From NCBI GenBank assembly GCA_027625915.1, contig JANTQA010000033.1:124001-188000 (forward strand): a DNA stretch of 64,000 bases, written 5' to 3'. The notes beneath the pieces were generated by a model. That model searched no databases and was not told where the DNA came from. It saw nothing but the letters and a program-made list of their open reading frames with translations. Made by a program: the position numbers and the translations under genes. This document shows, piece by piece, positions 58,653 to 64,000 of the stretch. Position 1 is the stretch's first letter. Every line of letters starts with the position of its first letter. This stretch comes from Anaeramoeba flamelloides (taxonomy: Eukaryota > Metamonada > Anaeramoebidae).

Positions 58653-60086
58653 TTATTTGTCACAGCAATCTTTGCAAGGACAAACTTTAGCTAGTGTGTC
58701 TTTGAATTTGCCATATAATCTAAATCCAAGTTCATAAAGTAAGGTAGAGTGACCGGTCATATTTCCTACAGCTCTCCAGAAGCAAGAGCAGTTTCCTCTC
58801 ATAAGGATAAATGGGATGAATGGAAGATGGAAAGCAATAAGTTTGATTTTCTGATTCGATTTTCTTAATTTGTTGGCTTCTTCGGTAAATTTTCCTTCCA
58901 ATTTTGTAAATTGAAAGACAAAAATGGTGGTAAGAACAGTAATTGATGTGGTATTCAAGAACATACAGAAGAGTACTCCAAGAATGTTGAGTGCAAAAAG
59001 AAGGATATGAACTTGGGCTAATGGTCCACTTTGTTGTAAGTCGGTTTTGATCTGTTGAAATTTCAAATAATTGCAAGAGAAAAAAAAAAAAGTTTGGTTA
59101 TTAAAAAAGAGTTGTTGGTTGAAAAAAAATTAAAAAAAGAACAAAAAAAAAAAAATGTTTGTTTGAAAAATACAAAGATCTGATCCATTTAAAAATATAG
59201 TCGCACTTCATTTTTGTCTCTACGACCAAAACAATTTCATTAATTAAGTCATTATTTTTTTAAAATCTTGTGTTTTGAAAAAAAAAATAAAAATAATTAT
59301 GAAAAACACTGTAAAAAGGTTTTTAACATGTTTCGTTTTAAATGTCATATTTTAGTAAACATACTTGTTCATACTAGTTTCTTGAGAACCAAGAAAGTGT
59401 TTGTACCAACTTTTGATTTTTTTTAAAAGCAAATGAGTAAAATTTTTAAAAATCTTTTGTTTGGTGTTCGAATTAACTTTTTTTGGTTATTTTGTTTTCT
59501 TTTTGTTTTTTTGTGTTTTTTTTTTCACAAAATAATTTTGGTTAAAGTTTCTCCAACAGAATATATTTAATCATGAGGATCTATTGATTGAAGTTGGTAA
59601 AATTAGCATTGACGAATTTGGAAATCAAAAAAAAATAGTGTTGCTTTTCCAACAAATCCACAAGTATGTATACTAAAAAAAGAAAAAATTTGAAGAAAAT
59701 TTTCATAAAAGAAAAAAAATAAAAATAAAAAAAAAAAAAAGTAAAGAAACATAGAAAAAAAAATTAATAAATTAATACATCATTCCAATCAATTTCTTTG
59801 ATTTTTTTTTTGATCTCGGTCCAGCAACAAGAACAAGAACAAGAACAACATTCTTTTTTTTCTTCTGTTTTTTCTTCTGTTTTTTCTTTTGGTTGTTCTT
59901 GGAACTCTTCTTGAGATCCTTCTTTGGATTGTTCAATTTGTTCTTCTTCAACAGGTTGGTTATCGACTATAAAGGGGTTTTGTATATAATAAATTGAGAA
60001 AGAAAAAAAATATGTTTGTTGGTTACTTGTTTAAAGAGAAGAATTAGAAAAACAAGGAATGGAAAAAAAATTTTACGTTCAGACAT
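58653..60086 (-). CDS. Small multi-span membrane protein with Cys clusters, unknown family
   Basis: My gene model joins 60086-60077, 59966-59779 and 59051-58653 on the minus strand (phases 1 and 0). It gives 198 residues. The N-terminal ~40 residues are Glu/Gln/Lys-rich, then a cysteine cluster CCSCSCSCCW (a likely palmitoylation or metal-binding patch) and an amphipathic Lys-rich helix. Two hydrophobic spans follow (HILLFALNILGVLFCMFL and SITVLTTIFVFQF). A ~30-residue charged helix (KLEGKFTEEANKLRKSNQKI) comes next, then a hydrophobic hairpin and a C-terminal Cys motif (CPCKDCCDK). I do not recognise the family. If the exon-2 donor (GAT|gtatta) is not used, the reading ends at TAA 59764 as a 70-residue soluble peptide. 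The first coding exon is only 10 bases. The exon-3 acceptor is 'ttcaacag' at 59052-59059. Confidence 0.7.
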
Positions 60087-61048
60087 TTTAAAATGTAAAA
60101 ATAATTTTAAAAAAGCAATAAAAAGCTAAAAATGAAAGGTTTGTTTCATTATTTCTTTGTTTTTAATGAATAAGGAATAAACAAAGTCAAAAGTAAGGAT
60201 AGTGGTGAGTAATTAATCAATACTTTTTATAATTCTTTCTCAATAAAAAATGGCTCTGGTGATATCGAAAATTTAAATCTCAAGTGATTACAAATCAAAT
60301 TTCTTTTACTTCAAACAATAAGAAGATTGAAACAAAACAATTCAGTTTTTTTCTTTTTCAGGATGGTTACTCAACCAATTTGTAAATAGGATCAAAATAC
60401 TTTCTTTTTATTTCAGTTTCAATAAAATATTATTTAAGGGAGTAATCACCATAAAGTTAAACTTTTGACTTTTTTATTATTTTGAAAGAAGACTAGTAAA
60501 CAATATTTTAAACTTTGAGTGTGTCTATTCACGTACAAAAGGTGATGTCTTAATATTAATATTTTTTTTTCTAAATTTGTAATTTTTTTTTGAGATTATA
60601 AAACTTTTACTATACATCCTGAGGGAAAATGTTTAATTGTTGAAGAACCTGGGGGTTATAAGAGTCAAAAAAACTTAAAAAATTCAATTTAAAGAAAGGT
60701 AATAAACAAATATAGATGTTTACGGTTGTTTTTGTTTGTTGATTTCTGAAAATTATTTTCGATTTTTGAATTTTTCTTTCAACCCCAAACTTTTTATTCT
60801 TGTGTTAAATCTATTTTTTTTTCGATTAGAAACCCCATGCCTGTGCTCAAGCTACATCTATCATGGGAGGCATAGGAATAGTTTTATATTTTTTTGGGAA
60901 AATTATAAATTTTGTAAAAAAAGTTAAAATATTAAGATCTCACTTTTTGAACACGTGTAGTTGCTTTTTAGTATTTAAAGGAATTGTTGGAAAAAAATTT
61001 ATTAATTTTAATTTCAAAGGTAAAATAAAATATCAGAATAGATTGTGA
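59560..61048 (+). CDS. Possible coding exons opposite the membrane-protein gene (partial)
   Basis: Two open stretches with protein-like composition and splice-like borders. Exon A (59560-59667 or -59663) follows 'tttctccaacag' and reads NHEDLLIEVGKISIDEFGNQ, then KKIVLLFQQIHK, ending at a 'gtatgt' or 'gtatac' donor. Exon B (from 60830) follows 'ttcgattag' and reads KPHACAQATSIMGGIGIVLY then FFGKIINFVKK, a hydrophobic span. With the gtatac donor both are in phase 0 and would join, but the alternative donor gives a different, less convincing frame. No first exon is established (a 9-codon ATG exon at 59328-59354 is one option). Exon A lies in the last intron of the minus-strand gene and the exon A-B intron spans that gene's first two exons. 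I cannot name the product. Confidence 0.3.
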
Positions 61049-61886
61049 AGGTTGATTTATTTAACCTGTTTGAGAGGATGATTAATAGATTAACTTTTAT
61101 TCTTATCTCCAGTATACTATTCTTGGATTTTATTTTATGTTGGAAATCTAAAAAATTGTTTTTTTGAAATCAATTACATAAAAAAATCAAAATAAAACAA
61201 AACCACAACTAAATAAACAAGAAAATTGTAAGATCCAATTGTAAATTAAAAAATAAAGTGTTAACTTTTGTTAGAAGACTCGCATATTAATTGAACTTAA
61301 TCTATAATTATAAAAAGGTGACAATATGAATTTAGATCTTTATCAATAAAAAATGAAAAGGTAAAAAATCTTAAGATCAGTTCATTTTAGATTAACTTTT
61401 TTTGTGAAATATTTTGAATTTAAACTACTTTTTAAAAAGATATGATTTTGGAAAATTATTGTTTTAAACTAAAATAGAATTAAAAATTCAGAATACACTT
61501 AATTATTTCGATTATAATGGGTATTTTTATTGTTAGTAAATCGAAAATGGTAAGAAGTTTGGATTCAAGGATTATTTCAAAAATAATAAGTATTTTTGAT
61601 GTAAATGTTCAAAAAAACCAACCGACCAGGTGTAAAACCAAAAAAATATCTTTTTGATTATATCACTAATTTAAGTTGTTTCTTTTGATTTATTTTTCAA
61701 AATTGATTTTTTTTTTTTGAAGATCTTTTGATGAGCAAATTATTATTTTTCAAATTCTAAATTATATTTCAATTATTTGAAAAGTTACTAAATTTGGAAT
61801 TCGAATTAGTTTTTTACATATATTTACGAAGACCAATATAATGATTTGCGAAATACTCTTATAAAATAGAATCTCGTTAATCCAAA
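61049..61886. other. AT-rich spacer, nothing recognised
   Basis: No open frame or repeat that I can support between the possible exon B and the second 705-bp element. Confidence 0.5.
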
Positions 61887-62592
61887 TAAACTCTGTTTCA
61901 TCAAAGGGGCCCAACGTTTTTTTCAAATATCAATTATTTTATATAATTGACCTTTGAAGAACAAATAAGAAATAAAAATAATAATAAACCTCAAAGAAAT
62001 GTTGATATATGTCTGAAAGAAAACTAATTAATCAATAGCTTTTCTTAAAAATTGAAAAACTCAAATTCTTAGGGCCCTATTGAGAAAAACAACGATGTTC
62101 GTTTTGAACTTCTACTGGTATTTGAATAATAAATATGAAACATTTTTCACTTCATTTTCCATACTTTTCTTTTAGAAATCAAAACCCCCAAATGAAGTTT
62201 GTTGGTATTTGTGGTCTCTATTTGAAAAAGGAAATGAAAATGAAGTGAAAATTTTTCACATTTATTAAACAAATATCAAGATCAAAGATCGAATTGAATT
62301 GCAATAGAAATCAATAGATTTCTCAATAATCTTTACATGGTTTCAATGACATTAGAATAACACATTTTTACCAAGTGACTATTGATCTTGCAATAAAAAT
62401 TTTTTTGCAAATGAATGACGTTTTTCAAAAAAAAATCGAAAAAAAAAAATCATAAATGTGTAAAAATGTGAAAAAATGATTTCAATTTTGAAATTTTCCA
62501 AAATAAAATTTATCTTCTAATATCTATGCAAAGCCTTTAAACACGTGTATTATACCATTACAACTGGGCCCCTTTGACTGAAAAATAGTTTA
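61887..62592 (+). mobile_element. Family I element, copy 2 (~706 bp)
   Basis: Same orientation and about 95% identical by eye to 46279-46983, with TA at both borders and the 'gggccc' bearing inverted ends. The flanking DNA is unrelated to that of copy 1, so the repeat unit is sharply delimited. The high identity makes it the youngest repeat pair in the window. Confidence 0.92.
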
Positions 62593-64000
62593 ATTACACA
62601 TTTTTATAATATTTTTTAGGAATTGAAATAAAAATGCTAGATTAATTTTTTGTACTTGGAAATGAATAATAATTTTGAATCCAAAGTATTTTTAAAATTC
62701 ACAAAATAAGGAATATTAAAGAATTAAAAGGTAATCAAAATAGTTTTTTGTTAGATTTTATATGTTCTGATATATTTTGTTAAATTGATTAGTTAAAGTT
62801 GAGTATTTATTGTTAAAAAATAATAATTAAATAAATCATAGTTTAATACTTTTAAAATTAGGATATATTTGTATTTAATAAAATTAAAAAAGAATTATAT
62901 AGAAAATATTAAAACTTTTTTGTAAGATAAAAATAGAAGGTTTTTTATTATTTAATTAATAATAAAACAGTTACTAATAAAAATAAAAATAAGGAAACAA
63001 AAAAAAATAATTAATTTACAACATATAATTGTTTAATCATATTAAAAGAGTATTATCAAATAAAATGAATTTCTTCTTTTTTTAAAATATTGATACTATT
63101 AAATAAAATTTGATAAAAGAAAGACTAATAAAACCCGAAATTCTCGGTTCTAAAATAGAATTTTGGAAGAAAAAAAAATAATCTTAAGAATAATGAGATC
63201 TATAAAATATTTAGATTTTGGGAAATATTTAATGATATAGTATTAATTAAATAATAGCAAAGTATTATATATATATAATCTGAAAATATTAAATGAATAG
63301 GTTTGCTCTTAATTCTCAAAAAAATAAAAAAAAAATTAAATAAATTTCTCCAATTTAATTGTTTTTTTTTTTAATATTAATTATTATATTTGCATATTTA
63401 TTGATTATATTTTTTTTATTTTTTTTTTTGTTTTTTTTTTTGGGATTCTAGAATTTAAGAAATCCACTACAATTTATTAAGAAACTATCACGTGTTTCAA
63501 TATCAGTGGTTTTTATGGTTTTAGTACCCCCTTAAAGTGATTTCGATCACAATAGATTGATCAAAAATCGAAATGTCTGTTAATTGATGCTAAAACTGTC
63601 TTAGTTCACTACTACTCAAATTATTCTTAAAAATATCTAAAAAACTTTCTTTGGCTATAAATTATTTGATTTTATTTTGTTCTAATTAATAAACTACTTT
63701 CGAAAAATAAGGGCCCAGTTTTTCAAATGAAACTCACAAAACTAATTATATGAGGAACCCTGTAAATAATCATCAATAAACTAGAAGTTGTTGGATAATC
63801 ATCAGAAGATTAAATACTAACAAGGTGTCTTCTTTAAAAATTTTTATACGTTGAACAAAATCTATTTCATTTTTTGTACAAAAATTTGGCTAAAAAAATC
63901 ATCCAAAATTTTACAACATCTGGATATTATCGAATTTTTTTTCGGTTGTTAGAGTAATTTGATTGAGAATTAAATTGAAATTTTTCATCATGTAAAAATA
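62593..64000. other. Terminal AT-rich stretch, nothing recognised
   Basis: Almost pure A/T between 62620 and 63450. A lone 'agggcccagtttttcaaatg' near 63711 resembles an end of the family I element (gggccca followed by tttca-type sequence), and could be a solo remnant. No gene is visible. Confidence 0.45.

Noticed and set aside
1-64000. CRISPR arrays, bacterial operons, rRNA genes, virus-like elements
   Set aside because: No spaced direct repeats, no ribosome-binding-site-led gene runs, no rRNA core sequence, and no capsid, envelope or reverse-transcriptase-like reading frame was seen.

Overview
This is nuclear DNA of a protist eukaryote. It is roughly 80% A+T, full of long A and T homopolymers, and gene-poor. 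Its genes carry GT-AG introns, and the longer proteins have Asn/Lys/Glu-rich low-complexity stretches. Very compact exons set in A/T-only noncoding DNA, ARF-family GTPases, an AGC kinase and Lys/Asn/Glu-rich proteins all suggest a free-living amoeboid protist. Anaeramoeba is my best guess, by style only. There is no bacterial, organellar or viral signal.

Layout: 1-5640 is repeats, including a 1-kb long-armed foldback element with a G-rich core. 5641-5711 is a tRNA-Pro(UGG) gene (- strand). 7068-8166 is a four-exon Arf6-type GTPase (+). 8167-14272 is repeats. 14273-18712 is a single-exon 1479-residue helical-repeat-like protein (+). 18713-24930 is AT-rich with foldback repeats, ending in a second tRNA-Pro(UGG) copy at 24931-25001 (-). 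25424-30390 is an Arl5-type GTPase (+) split by a single 4.4-kb intron packed with repeats. 30391-34925 is repeats. 34926-35438 is a small coiled-coil protein with a Trp/Gly-rich C-terminal domain (-). 35439-41758 is repeats. 41759-43927 is a SANT/Myb-domain protein with Lys-rich and Asp/Ser-rich tails (+). 43928-49442 is repeats. 49443-52478 is a four-exon AGC-family Ser/Thr kinase (-). 52479-58652 is AT-rich with a second G-core foldback element. 58653-60086 is a three-exon small membrane protein with Cys clusters (-). Possible coding exons on the opposite strand lie at 59560-61048. The rest has no gene that I can see.

The genes do not form an obvious pathway. Two are membrane-traffic GTPases: Arf6 (plasma membrane/endosome) and Arl5 (trans-Golgi). 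They share an intron at exactly the same codon boundary, just before the Gly-Gly-Gln of switch II, so that intron predates their divergence.

Most of the noncoding space is explained by several families of short non-coding inverted-repeat elements that end in TA dinucleotides (MITE-like). They include a ~200-bp full palindrome with nine recognisable copies, a ~236-bp family with six copies, a ~705-bp family with two nearly identical copies, a ~650-bp family with four copies, and clusters of 35-bp hairpins. I found no transposase gene for any of them in the window.
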